Assembly (NCBI GenBank): GCA_019722365.1
Contig: JADFUC010001357.1
Coordinates: 62,001-126,000, forward strand
Length of the DNA: 64,000 nt
Direction: 5' to 3'
Origin: Lithospermum erythrorhizon
Lineage: Eukaryota; Streptophyta; Magnoliopsida; Boraginales; Boraginaceae
Shown here: positions 23,476 to 36,021 of the stretch, in pieces
How positions within the stretch are numbered: the stretch's first letter is position 1
Layout: every line of letters starts with the position of its first letter
Made by a program: the position numbers and the translations under genes
Notes under the pieces: model-generated
Seen by the model: only the letters and a program-made list of their open reading frames with translations
Told to the model about the DNA's origin: nothing
The model's database searches: none

Positions 23476-26400
23476 GAGGTGATTGTTGATTTGTCCATTC
23501 CCCGCAGTAGACGGATTGGAGTATATGCTTATTGTAGGATGGTATAACAAAGCGGGATACGAGAGATAGGAGGTTTGATGACTAGAGTTTTAGTCGTTGT
23601 CGAGTCTCCGTGATTTCATTTTAAGATTGTGTGCTTATCGAACTTCTATTATATATTCATGTAAGCATGGCCCGAGACTTCATGTGGAATTATGTTGTAT
23701 GACTTTATCCGATAACTCAGATACATGTATTTTATTCATATTTGACTACGATGACTATTCCTAATCTTGTTGTTAAAGTAGCAAATGTTGCTTTGATGGT
23801 TATATTTCATTTTTAAGCGCCACTTTGTCGGCAACTATTTTTCTTCGTGATACGGTATTTATTTCGCCAGCCTTACCGCATTATCAGTTTTTGTTAGATA
23901 TGTTCAGATATCTAAGTGGTTAATGGATGAGATACCTTTTGAATGAGAACATTAGGTACAGAAATTATAAACCGAAGTTATGCTAATCTGTTGATGATAT
24001 TTTATATAAATATATGGTGGAAAACTGGATTCAAAGGTGCTAGAATATAAGTTCTGATCTAACCACGACACTGATACCATTGAGGTAAATAAGTTCCGTA
24101 TACTAAATGGAAAACTGGAAGATAAATCTGTATTTAGTTATCCGATTCAAGATATATTACCTACTAAGGCTAAGAAATGCATATATTGGAAGGTCTATGA
24201 GGAACATTAGTTGTCATAGGAGGAGTATGATTGTAAATGGGAGTAGTACTTTAAAGTGAACTAAAGATAAGTGATTGAGTTGTATATGCATGAGTTATGA
24301 GAGGTTAAGATATATGTTTAAGTTATTGTGTGTTTCGAGGTGTATATTATATTAGAATTAGCTATTTCCGAAAGATAACATAGAGAAATACCTCTTTAAT
24401 CATGTGCACTGTGAGTAAGTTGTTGACGAGTGTGGGTTATCGGTGTTAGTTAGAAAGCCACAAGGAAAGTTTTATTTTGTGGCAAGTAACCTATAAAAAT
24501 AATACTCAGTATATAGTCTAAATAGGTGAGGAATCTAAATTTTTCTTATTCGCAAGGATTAGGTAGGTTAACTTCTCATATTTATTTTCACTCACCTTTA
24601 GTCGACCCTATTCCTATGGGCGGGCTGCTTTCATGCCTAGGTTGTCAAGGAATGACCATATACTGCCGAGAAGCCGCACTCCGGCATATGGTATGGTGGC
24701 TTGAAGACCAACAGTCATACTTTTTATCTCTTGAAGTTTCGTTTGTTTATAATTATTATTGACTGAAGTTGTATAACAAATTGTTTGACGTGGTATTTAT
24801 ATTATGAGTTTCAATGTCAGTGGTAATTATTGGTTAGTTCAATTCACGGACGAAGTTATATTGTTTTATTTATGATGTAAAAGAAGTCATTTTTATTATC
24901 CATCGTTGGTAACTCGATTATACAAGTCATGACGGTCCTAACCTCGTAAATGCCCACTGGGCGGGTCGTTACAATTTTGCACGAGCCCAGTTTATGTTTT
25001 CTTGGTGTCTTGTGTGCTTATGTGCCTAGGTTCAAAGTTATGCTTTGCTGTGTGTGAGTCAAGTCAGTTTGAGTCTACTTTTCTCCCGAATCCGTTGATC
25101 GCTGAGGACGCCACTTGAAGATTTCGTTGACTCGCATTTGTGGTCTTGCATTTAGACTACTTTTGCATTCTCATGTTTGTGGTGTTATTTGATTAAGATG
25201 TGTTATATTAGGAGATATGTGAAATGAATTAGTAATATGACGACGCCGAGTTATGTATTTGCCGAGACGGGTAACAAGCATATACGAGATTCTGCATTTA
25301 TTTTGAGTAGATATTTAAGCGAGAGATTATATTGGAACGTATAATGAATGGGTTGTAATATGATGCAAGGTATCGAAATATTATGAGATATTGGGTGATC
25401 TATATTTTGGGAAAAGTCTGAATAGTTACGGTAGTAATACATAATGAGATTTTATGGCGGAAGGTAATTAAGGATAAGTTGTGATAAGTAATATACGATA
25501 TACTGAAAGGAGTCAGGCGAATATCAACAAGCTATAAGTAAGGTTACTGTTAACTAAGATCTGTGATTATAAGGAAATGTGAAATGTGGGTTTGATCAGA
25601 AATGATAAATAAGTCAAAGTAATACAACCTAGACCTAATAAGAAAAGAGGTCGAAAGTTATCTCGTTAATAATGCTTAAGCAAGAGTTCTGTTCGAGTAG
25701 AGTACATCTTTGTGATAGTAATGATCATTCTTGAGGATGTAAACTTAGGTTGAAACCTTGGAGATGGAATGATGAATATGTTTGAGGATTTAAGGAAGAG
25801 ACCGAATTATACCCGAAATAATGTAAGAGGAATTCACCGGGTGTTAAATTTGAAGTTGTTGATAAGTTGGGCAATTGTGTGTGAATTTAAGGGTAATAAA
25901 AGGTTATTGAGGAGGATTCCTTGGGTGACATGTAGTCATGGGATTAGGAATTGATCGTAAGAGGTTGGATTTTTAAAATAATTAAGAATTCTCTTGGATA
26001 CTGGAGTAATTGGGGATTTATCACTCGGTTGTTATACCTTATCTATGCTGAAAGTGAAGTATATGGTAATTGATTGTGACTGCATTCAAGTGCGTAATAA
26101 ACTTATCTGTGGCTTAATAGTGAAATTGTGAAATGTTGACTGAACGGGAAGCTGTGTTTGGAGTGTATTCTCGCTATATTTATTTTTGTATTCATGTTTA
26201 AATTTGTATATGATCAAAGTGTCTAATCAAGTATATTTGTGTTATGACGATTCGTGAATATATTTTACGAAGAATAGTTCCATATGAAATTGTTGTATCG
26301 TGTGTATTATGGATGCTACGTTGAGATTGTTGTGTGTATGATTGATATTATATGTGATTTAGAATTGTTCGATTTGAGGATACTGAGATTTAGGCATGCT

Positions 26401-28096
26401 CGGCGAGCCCGCTGAAAAGGATGAATTGTTATACATAATGTTATTGTGGTTTATCTTTTGTAAGTTATTTTATAGTAGTTGTAGTACTTAACGCAAGGTG
26501 AAATTTTGATGTTTACCGCTTAGTTAGCGTGATATGGAGTATTATGGTGACACAAATTATGAGTGGACATGATCGGGTATTGGCGATATGAATTTTAATT
26601 TTGAGTGGTATTTTGGAGGCAATTGAGGATGTTTATAATACTAAGATTGATAATGATAATAACAAAGGGTGAGCAATAAGACGATAAGCTTGAATAGGAA
26701 AATTGGCCTGCTTGAACGTGGCAAAAAGAGAAGTCACCGCTTTGCTAATTGGATACATATTATGGAAGCTAAGGAAGACAGATACTATACTGGGGAAATT
26801 TGAGTAGGTGACAAGGTGTCACGATGTTAGTTGATAAGGGCATGTCGAAAGGTGCGTTGAGTTTATCCGACGTATTGTTCGGTAAATTTCGAGGACGAAA
26901 TTTTATTAGGTGGGTAGATTGTAATAACCTGTTGCGAAAAAAAAAAAAAAATTTAAATTTTTCGGCCGGGCGTGTGGGACCCTAGTATACTTTTTTTCGA
27001 TAGATAATATTATTTCAGAAAACTTTTGAGCCGAATTTCATTTATAATTTAGTAGTGTCATTATGGAAGAATTTTATCTTTGAAATCGTAAGTTCGTGGA
27101 TAGCTTAAGTAATGAGGTTGAGAACAATCAAACCGAATCTGACTCGAAGCTTTTTTAAATATCTATTCATACATATCCTCCACATCATCATCATCATCAC
27201 AACTTCATCTTTCCTCATTTTGGCCGAAATTAAGCTCCTCCCTTAAAAAAATTTCATTTTTCATTTCTCTTCGATTGTCGCCAAACTCAAGATCGGTTGT
27301 AGAATATTGTTCTCCTATCATTCTTCGAAGTTAAGGTAAGAAATTTCAAGTCTTCGATATTTCTCAAGATATTTTATAAGACTTTAAAATGTGTGAGGTT
27401 ATATCGGGACCTTATTATAGTTGTTATGATGTTAAATTGGTGATTTAAAATTGATTAAAGGGTGTTGGTGTTGAAAAAGTGTAAATTCTAGGCTGAGTTA
27501 TAATTGATATTTCGAGTATAGATTGTTAATTATGGACTCGATGATTGGGCTTAGAATAACTTATAAGTCAATTTTGTAAATGAGAAAGGGATAAGATGGA
27601 ATTTAGCGGGGAATCGATTATTGTGTCCAAGGGATTATAATTCGATAGTTTATCCGCCAAGTTATACCATTTAGAGATAGTTCCCCAAGAGTTGGTTATG
27701 TATCTTCTAGAACGCCGTATATAGTAAGAGGGTCTCGATTATACTTCGGGTGCTGTTTAGGCGCTGATCGTGGAAAGGGCGCTTACCTTGATTGTCTTTC
27801 GTGAAGGCCTTCATGGGTAGCTAGCAGAGGTGAGTACTTATCTCACGGTAATACCTTATGTACTTCTTCAAATGGTGTACCTGCCCTTGTATTATACCAT
27901 GTGTAAAGGGTGTACGTGTCTTGTAATATAATTACAGTGTGAATGGTGTATGTCCTCGTGATATGATTACGGGGAATGGTATATATGTAATGGTTGTAAC
28001 ATTATGTGTGAGCCTATGATTATGTGACTCTACTCGCAGCATTGAAGGTCGGTTTGGTGTTGATGGCTCGAACTCCCAACTTATATTTCAGATATG

Positions 28097-28268
28097 GCCT
28101 TGACGCACTTGTGGTATTTATGTGGCCTTGTCGGCACTTGTGGTATTTATGTGGCCTTGACGGCACTTGTGGTATTTATGTGGCCTTGTCGGCACTTGTG
28201 ATATTTATGTGGCCTGGTCGGCACTTGTGATATTTATGTGGCCTTGACGGCACTTGTGGTATTTATGG
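28097..28268. repeat. LTR array A (right): about 30-bp units
   Basis: Same unit as 22709-22890 with cleaner copies alternating CCTTGTCGGCACTTGTG and CCTTGACGGCACTTGTG, about six copies. Confidence 0.9.
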
Positions 28269-28467
28269 CCTCTCATGTATGGTTGTGATTGATTTACGAC
28301 AGTGATGTATTACTGCATGCTTTGCTATTGTTAAAGTAAAGTAGTTATTATTGGAGAGGTGTCTTCATGGAGTTATGTATGATTTGAGGTGACTTTGGAG
28401 TGACAGGGATATGACCCTATAGTTGACTACTAGGATTAGGTGACTCTCCTTCCTCAAGGTATGACGC

Positions 28468-28735
28468 TATTGGCCCTATACTACGGTATAGCAGGCGTAT
28501 GATTCTCTTTGATCGCTGGTCAGGTGCATTGTCGAGGTGGCCCTATACTACGGTATATAGCCGCATGGTTTGATTCTCTTTGACGCTTTTGGTCAGGTGC
28601 ATTGTCGAGGTGGCCCCTATACTACTAAGATAGCGCGGTATGATTCTCCCTTGATCATGGTCAGGTGCATTGTCGGTGGCCCTATACTACGGTATAGCTG
28701 CAAGGCTTGGCCCTATACTACGGTGAGCAAGCAAT
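28468..28735. repeat. LTR array B (right): about 65-bp units
   Basis: Four to five copies of the array B unit at the same relative place in the right LTR. Confidence 0.85.
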
Positions 28736-28736
28736 G

Positions 28737-28845
28737 TGTGCCTTATACTTTGTATAAGTGTGTGCCTTATACTTTGTGTATAAGGCGGTGTGCCTTATAC
28801 TTTGTGTATAAGGCGGTTTGGCTCATACCATGTATAAGTGCGAAA
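28737..28845. repeat. LTR array C (right): about 26-bp palindromic units
   Basis: Four copies of the hairpin unit in the right LTR, one with a shortened loop (CCTTATACTTTGTATAAG). Confidence 0.9.
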
Positions 28846-30700
28846 GTGATTGTTGATTTGTCCATTCCCTGTAGACGGATTGAGTATATGCGCATTAGGA
28901 GGAGCTTGGTATAATCGGGTGGGGATAATGAGATAGGAGGTTTGATGACCAGAGTTTTAGCCGTTGTTGAGTCTCCGTGATTTCATTTGGGTGATTGTGG
29001 TGCTTATCTAACCCTCTATTATATATTCATGTGTTAAGGCCCGAGACTTCATGTGGAATTATGTTGTACACTTTTATCCGATAACTCGTATACATGTATT
29101 TTATTCATATTTGACTACGATGACTATTCCTAATCTTGTTGTTGTGCTAGCAATGTTGCTTTGATGGTTATATCATTTTTAAGTCACAATTTCACGGCAA
29201 CTATTTTCTTCAGATACGGGTATTTATTTTCGCTTGTAGCCTACCGGCATTATCGCCTTTTGTTAGATATGTTCTCAGATATCTTAAGTGGTTAATGGAT
29301 GAGATACCTTTTGAATGAGAACATTAGGTATAGAAATTATAAACCGAAGTTTATGCGAATCTGTCGATGAGGTTGATGATATTTTGTATATATGGTGGAA
29401 AACTGGATTCAAATGTGCTAGAATATAAGTTCTGATTTAACCACGACGCTGATACCATTGAGGTAAATAAGTTCCGTATACTAAATGGAGAAATTGGAAG
29501 ATAATTCCGTACTTAGTTATCCTCGATTCAAGATATATTACTCGCTCATATTAAGAAATGCATATATTTGGCTGTCTTACGAGGAACATTAGTTGTCATA
29601 GGAGGAGTAAGGATTGTAAAATGGGAGTAGTACTTTAAAGTGAACTAAAGATAAGCAAGTGATTGAGTCGTATATGCATGAGTTATGAGAGGTTAAGATA
29701 TATGTTTGCTATTGTGTGTTTGAGGTGTATATTATATCGGGAATTAGCTATACTTCGAAAAGATAATGTATAGAGAAATACCTCTTTGTAATTAAGGTGT
29801 GTACCGTGAGTAAGTTGTCGACGTAGTGTGGGTTTATCGGTGTTAGTCGAAAATCATAAGGAAAGTTTTATTTTGTGGCGAGTAACCTATAAAATAATAC
29901 TCTTGGGGTATATAGTCTCTAAATAGGTGAGGAATCTAAATTATTCTTATTCGTACGATCAGGTAGGTTAACTTCTGTGATATTTATTTTCACTCAGCTT
30001 TTTAGCTGACTCCCTATTTTCCCTATGGGCGGGCGTTTCATGCCTAGGTTGTTGCGGAATGACCGAGATGCATTGCCGAAAGTAGTCAAGGCACCAAGAT
30101 GGCGATGGTGGCTCAAGACCATACTTTATCTTCTTGAAGTTTCCGTTGTATTTATAATTATTATTGTCTCGAGTTGTATAACAAATTGTTTGATGTGTAT
30201 TTATATTATGATTTTCAGTTGTTGTACTATTGGTTAGTTCACCCGATGGACGAGTTATATTGTTTTATTTATGATGTAAAAGAAGTCATTTTTATTGTTA
30301 TCCATCGTTGGTGACTCTGATTATACAGGTTGTGACGGTCCCAACCTCAGGGGAGGCCCACCTGGGGCGGGTCGTTACAATTATACCAAGAAGATTTCTC
30401 AGCAGATTTTATTATTTGGAGCGCATAAATACAAAATCTTATTCACGATACAATGATTGATGATGAGTAATCCAAGAAATGAGCTTGTACATTATTTTAA
30501 GATTGTTTGGTATACTCTATTTTGAGTGTTACAATACTATCTTACCCTCATTTCTATCCTACTCCTTCGTTTCTTAATCTACATGACAAATAATAAGGCA
30601 TTGATGTATAATATGCTAACTTGAGAGTAAATTATCGAAATGGTTTTCATAATGATATCAATTTACTTTTGACATTATAAGAGTTAGCTTAGTATCAGAG

Positions 30701-30895
30701 TGACACAGTTGCACTTTGGTCCCCAAACTGAAGTTTCCGTTAAATTTAAACATCCTGAGATTAACTGATACGTTAGTTTGGAGACCAAAGTGCAATTTTG
30801 TGTCACTTACGGGAACCAAAGTTCAACTTCAAGTGATAAGTTTAACGGAAATGTTAGTTTGGGAATCAAAGTAACTTTGTGCCACTTAATGAACT
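30701..30895. repeat. Short inverted-repeat element
   Basis: GTGACACAGTTGCACTTTGGTCC at 30701 is inverted as GGAGACCAAAGTGCAATTTTGTGTCAC at about 30779-30805. A third, partial unit (GTTTGGGAATCAAAGTAACTTTGTGCCACTT) closes the block at about 30863-30893, and TTTAACGGAAA/TTTCCGTTAAA occurs between the arms in both senses. Probably a small non-autonomous DNA element or foldback repeat. Family unknown. Confidence 0.6.
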
Positions 30896-31329
30896 AAATT
30901 GCTACGATGACACTATTAAATACCAAATATAATAATATACAATTATTAAAAACTATTTCGATAATTAACTCGTTAACTTGACAAAGAACTTTCAAACAAA
31001 GAAGCATTCACGGGTCAATTGATGAAACTTTCATTGCCAGGGAATAAGATAGTGGAAACTTTCTAACGTGGCAATACTTCTACCAATAATGGTCTTGGCT
31101 TGATGCAAACCATATCATGTATGGTGGAGCATAAAATCTAATGTTTTTAAAAATATTGTAATGTTTGATTGCTACATTTTTAAAATCAAATTTTTTTTAT
31201 ATGACGTGTAATACTTGGTCCAAAATATACAAAAAATTTTACCTTTAAAAAAAATAGTTAGTCCAAAATATACATGAGTTTTACCTTTAAAAATTTTAAT
31301 GTTGATTGCTATATTTTTTAACTCAAATG

Positions 31330-31361
<32 letters not shown>

Positions 31362-31376
31362 TATATATATATATAT
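31330..31376. repeat. (TA)n microsatellite
   Basis: About 47 bp of TA repeats with a GG interruption near 31360. Confidence 0.98.
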
Positions 31377-31559
31377 AACGGTAATAGTTAGTTCAAAATA
31401 TATCTAAAGCTTGCATTTATAACATAATTTACTATCATATTAGGTGTATATGTCAATTAAATTTATAAAATTGGTTTTTTTTCTTTTTTTAGTTTAAAGG
31501 ATCACTTTATTGTTCTGAAAATTTGCTTACAAGTATTACAATCAAATGCTTAATGAAAT

Positions 31560-31730
31560 TACCACCTAACATATCCTACTCTATTACTTTCAGTTCTATA
31601 TACGCTGAACTTATAGGCAGATTAGAAGAGCGTCAAGGTGCCATGCTTGTCCCAGTTCCAAAGCCAAGTTTGCTAAGTGATCCACGCCATATTCTCGCTT
31701 CACGAGGCCTTTGAGAATGAAGCTCTATAA
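31560..31730 (-). pseudogene. LINE RNase H-like C-terminal fragment
   Basis: The minus strand reads KREYGVDHLANLALELG, resembling the R-E-x-N-x-x-A-D-x-L-A end of the RVT_3 RNase H domain found in plant LINE polyproteins. No start and no complete domain. Confidence 0.6.
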
Positions 31731-32326
31731 GCCTACAACATTCATTTAACATTTTGAACCAAAACTTGCAAGTGTCAATGTGTTACTTTGTAGTGATCAT
31801 GTTGTGCACAATCCTTTAAATCGTCTCTCATTCTTTGGTTGAGTGTCTTCTTCTTGCATCACATTTTCGTACCATCAACAAGAGCTCGATCTCTATATAC
31901 AAAGCGGGAGTGAATACTATATACATTGTAGAATCCCCATAGTGCCTCACCATTACTATCTCTCAACAAGCCTCCTCCTCCCGATCCGCTGCAACATCAG
32001 CTTTAGATGCTCTATCGATATTTAGTTTAACTGAGCCTAACTCAAGCTTTTCCCAACAGAGATATCTAGGAAACCTTTTTTGACATTGATAGTAACCTTG
32101 AAAACTCCAGCCAACCTTAAATCATTCTTCCAGTGTTTGAAGGTGAAAAGTCTGGCATTATTCAAGACTGCAACAAAATTTTTTCACTCACTTAATGATA
32201 TTTGTGAATGATTTGAAGTAATTATTGTATTTTGCTTGGTTTCTGAATTCCCAAATTGACCAACATATAAGTACTTGAATGATTATTCTTATGTACATCC
32301 TTTATTTAATTGAGTTGAACCAGGTA

Positions 32327-32515
32327 TTACCTATTCGTCAGAGACATCAACTCCGCAAATGTTCGGGGATAAAAATTTCGTGAGAAATGAGTCCAAGTGT
32401 TCCAAGCATTCTTGCATCTTAACATTACATGATCGATAGTTTCTTCTTCTCTACAGTGTTGACATTTAGAGACTAAATACATCTCCTTTTTAATCATCAC
32501 ATCATCAACAAGCAA
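32327..32515 (-). pseudogene. LINE RT-associated zinc-binding domain (zf-RVT)
   Basis: CQHCREEETIDHVMLRC, a C-x2-C...H-x4-C zinc-binding block that normally follows reverse transcriptase in plant L1 elements. Confidence 0.85.
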
Positions 32516-33181
32516 GAAATTATTGAGAGCTCTCCAAGCTAGGAAGGAGCATTTCCTTGGAGTAATGCTATTCTAGATTTTTGAGTACATGAGGAGCTTA
32601 TCTTTGTATTGTCGAACCATATTCCATGCTTCTCTGGTGCTGGAATTTCCATCGTCTGACAGCTTCTAAAGAGGGGTAACTGCATTATCTTCATTCATTC
32701 TCCAGTGGATACAATCACTAGCCTCCTCCCTTACCTCCAACATTCTTCTCCAAATGCTCCAGATTTTTTCTGGACAAGAAGTGGAACCTCCTTCTTGCAA
32801 TAATTCACATCATATATCAACTCCACAATGACTCTTGCAATCTGAATTTCCACCAAATCTTAAAAGAGAAAGCCATTTGTAATTCCTCCAGATTTCTGAG
32901 GTTCAAACCTCCTTGCTCAAAAGTTAGGAAAATAACTTCATACGTAAGCCCAAGAAATCTATTGTTCCTTTTCTGTACCTTTCCATAAAAATTTATTGAT
33001 AATTTTATGACTCCTTTCACCACATAGATGCAGGCAATTTAACACATTGATGTGATAAAGAGGTAGAGAAGTAACTACAGTTTTGGTACTAGTGTATTCT
33101 ACACATGATATTTTTCCAATTCAATCATTCACTTTTTCCCCTAATTTGGCCGACATATCTCAAACGTAAAAATAGATTTTG

Positions 33182-33290
33182 TGAGAACATCAATGGCCTA
33201 GTGGTCAGAAGGCCTTCTAGCGACTTTAGAGGTCCCGGGGTTCGATTCTCATTGTAAGGGGGCGGTGGTTGCTTTTTTTATATAAAAAAG
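33182..33290 (+). mobile_element. tRNA-derived SINE inserted in the LINE
   Basis: The 109-bp body contains an A-box-like TGGCCTAGTGG and a B-box-like GGTTCGATTCT about 40 bp apart, as in a tRNA promoter, then a T-rich tail (GCTTTTTTTATATAAAAAAG). It is bounded by a perfect 14-bp duplication, AAAAATAGATTTTG, at 33168-33181 and 33291-33304. The perfect duplication indicates a recent insertion compared with the surrounding LINE. Confidence 0.93.
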
Positions 33291-33529
33291 AAAAATAGAT
33301 TTTGCACTTTTCAAGACGCCTGATACCTGTGTATTTCAAAGGAAACTTTCCTTTGTGAATTGCAATCCCCGGCTATCATGTTGGCTCTGGTTTATAGCTC
33401 CTTTCAACAATGAAGCAAGTTTTTTCTCTAACGATGCTTTTGCCCCCGGAGCACTTTTTTCATAGTGCTTGAGGAAGTTACAAGTTGCTTTTGACACCGC
33501 TTCTAGTACCATTACAAAAAATGAGAAAA

Positions 33530-34014
33530 TCATTCGCAGCTCAATCCATTGATATTCATTTGCACACCTGTTTTATACTTAAAGGATGGATTCTGATCAT
33601 ACAAGGTATTCAGGCCTCTAATTAGATATTCCTCTACAATGATTAATAGACTAGGAGATAAAGGATCTCCCTGCCTTACTTCCTTAAGAGACTTAAAGTA
33701 GCCACAAGTTTCTCCATTAAGAATCACAGAGAACCACGTCTGAGATATACACTGCCTGATTTGATTGATTCATCCCAATGCAAAAATGCAAATCTTGCAA
33801 GAATCAATTCAAGAAAGTTCCAGGAGAGCCTATCAAAAGCCTTCGACATGTCCAATTTAATCATTAAATTGTTTCCATGTACTTTTCTGTCAATTGCTTG
33901 AGTAGGTTCCTCAGCTATTAATATGTTATCGTGTATATCTCTTCCTTGAACAAAGTCACCTTGCTCTTCAGATATTATCCTTGGAAGTAGCTTAGTTAAT
34001 ATGCAGTTTATCAC
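33530..34014 (-). pseudogene. LINE reverse transcriptase domain, broken
   Basis: EEQGDFVQGRDIHDNILIAE and IKLDMSKAFDRLSW carry the first catalytic Asp. LKEVRQGDPLSPSLL lies in a second frame (33530-33727). The following active-site block is decayed: the F/Y-ADD motif is no longer readable near 33515-33535. Confidence 0.9.
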
Positions 34015-34769
34015 TTTAGTGATAATTTTGTTGAAGACCGTGCATAAACTGATAGGCCTATACTGCTCCTACTTCCTTGGAGATTCAACTTTTGGAATAA
34101 GAGCTAATGCAGTTGAAGTAACACCTCTAGGTAGTTGTTCACCTCTAAAGAAAGACTGGACTGCTGCAACTAGATCTGCTTTTATAATTTGCCAACAATG
34201 CTGAAAGAAGTTAGAGTTAAAATCATCTTACCCTAGCATAATTATTTTTCTTCTACTGACATTACTACTCCTTTTATTTCTTCTTCGTATGATTTCATTA
34301 ATCTCAAATTATCCTCCTCTGTGATTAGCTTTGGAATGCAATAAAAAAGATCATTCTGAGAAGTACAGGAAGCATCAGTTGCCAAGAGACTCTTAAAATG
34401 GTCCACTGCAGAATCACTAAGATCTTTCTTATCCCCTATCCATTGATCTCCAACCTGAATGCCATGAATTTTTTACTTTTTCTGCTTCTTTTTCACATAG
34501 TTCATGAACTGGGAAGTACTTCTGTCTCCATTCTTAACCCACTCTATTCCAGTTCTCTGCTCCCAAAATGCAGTCTCCTTTGCTAAAAATTACAGATGTG
34601 TTGCCTTTAGCCTTGTTAATTCTTCTCTGTTGCTAGGAGTATCATCATTCTGCACAATTTGCTCTTGAATCTGCATTTCTTCTTCTATTTTTCTAAGGCC
34701 TGCAAAGATGTCTCCAAAAAATTCTCTATTCCATTTCTTGAGACAAATCTTCAATCTCTTAAGCTTAAC

Positions 34770-35363
34770 TCAAAATACTTGAATCCCACTACCTTCCATT
34801 GGAGCCATCCAGCTGATTTCCACAATATTATCAAAATCATCATTTAACACCCACGTATTTTGAAATTTAAAAGATGATTTAACATTATCCTGTAAGCAAT
34901 TAATGGTGACAGCTAATGGTGAATGATCTGATCCAGTCCTTGCCAAATGATTCACTATGGTGTTGTTCAAACTTTCAATCCATTTAGTGTTATGAAACAC
35001 TCTATCAAGTCTGCTTCATTTTGCTCCAATATTCCAAGTGAAATTGCTACCAACAAAGCCTGCATCTTCCAATTGACAACTTGTGATCCATTCATTGAAT
35101 TCATCAACACTATTCTTATCAAAAGTGGAACAATTCAATCTTTCATGTGGGCCTGTAATACTATTAAAGTCCCCACACAACATCCAAGGTTGATTTTGAT
35201 CATTGAGCTTACTTAAATTCCTCCATAACAATTGCTTTTCACTCCTGGAACATCCAGCATACACCATGCAAAGAATGGTGAAACCGCTAGCATTTAGACA
35301 TGTCTTTCTTTTGAGATGAACAATGGAATTTGATTTCTTTATTATATCTACACTAAAAGTCAA
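34770..35363 (-). pseudogene. LINE ORF2 endonuclease domain (APE-like), broken
   Basis: PWMLCGDFNSI, GFVGSNFTW and GSDHSPLAV are the conserved APE-endonuclease blocks with the active-site Asp, Asn and Asp-His. The domain is split over two frames (35016-35363 and 34770-35000), so it is inactive as it stands. Confidence 0.88.
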
Positions 35364-36021
35364 TGTGACTCAAAACACCAAACTTTATTGTTTACATTTG
35401 CATAAACATTATTAAACTTAGCTTCCTTTGTAATAGTCGAAGTTTAGCAACACTATTAATGGCTCCCGAATGCCTACAACCGAAAATTATGTAATATTTT
35501 TAAGGCACCAATTTTCTTTTAATTTCTTTACCTCCTTACATTTACATTCCAATTCAAAAGTTTTATTTGTCATGTAAAACTAGTTGTTTCGAAATTTGTT
35601 GCTCGCCTTAGCTATTTTGATCCGGCTAATTTGATCAGGCACCAATAACTTAGCTTTACCAATCACCACTGTGAATTCCTTTTCTAACTCTCCCCCAGTC
35701 AAAACCATTGGCATTGAGGTGCACTCATAACAGGAAGTGTTCTATTCAAAACCACATTCTCCATCTCCTCTTCATCTCCAAAACTAGCTAAATCCAAACC
35801 ATTACTTGAAGAAATTAACGCTTCAATCATTCCCTCTTCAGCTTCCTCATATTTCCTTCTCCCATTACTGTTCTTATCCAATGATTTGGGAGCCTCGTCT
35901 CTCACAACTATCGACTTTAATATAGGTTGCCAAATTTGTTTTATCACTTCCATTTGATCCTCCTTTTTTCTTTTATGTTTTCCTTCAATCCGGTAAAAAC
36001 TTTCTTCACACTCACAACCTC

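Larger units (their letters stand above)
21391..24973 (+). repeat. Left LTR (3583 bp)
   Basis: Starts TGTAATAACCTCACAT and then a poly-A run. Ends GGGCGGGTCGTTACA. It contains three separate short tandem arrays. No protein-coding frame of note. Confidence 0.85.
21391..30379 (+). mobile_element. Non-autonomous Ty3/gypsy LTR retrotransposon with very long LTRs
   Basis: Two related copies of about 3.5 kb (21391-24973 and 26920-30379) both begin TGTAATAACC and end CGGGTCGTTACA, and flank a 1946-bp interior. Just before the right copy is CGAGGACGAAATTTTATTAGGTGGGTAGAT, which closely resembles the polypurine end of Del/Tekay chromoviruses. This also gives the plus orientation. The interior (24974-26919) has no gag or pol reading frame and I could not recognise a tRNA primer site. 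The element is therefore a large derivative that needs enzymes from elsewhere. The five bases on each side do not match (CTTTA left, ATTAT right), so either the target-site duplication has decayed or the ends are slightly misplaced. Confidence 0.85.
26920..30379 (+). repeat. Right LTR (3460 bp)
   Basis: Collinear with the left LTR over its whole length. It differs by substitutions and by very many 1-6 bp insertions and deletions, for example an extra CGGCCGGGCGTG after the poly-A run near 26962. Confidence 0.85.
30380..31473. other. Spacer between LTR element and LINE
   Basis: AT-rich, no gene. Contains the inverted-repeat block at 30701-30895 and a (TA)n run at 31330-31376. Confidence 0.5.

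Noticed and set aside
33186..33256. tRNA gene
   Set aside because: It has A- and B-box-like motifs, but no cloverleaf is evident, and it lies in a SINE with target-site duplications and a tail.
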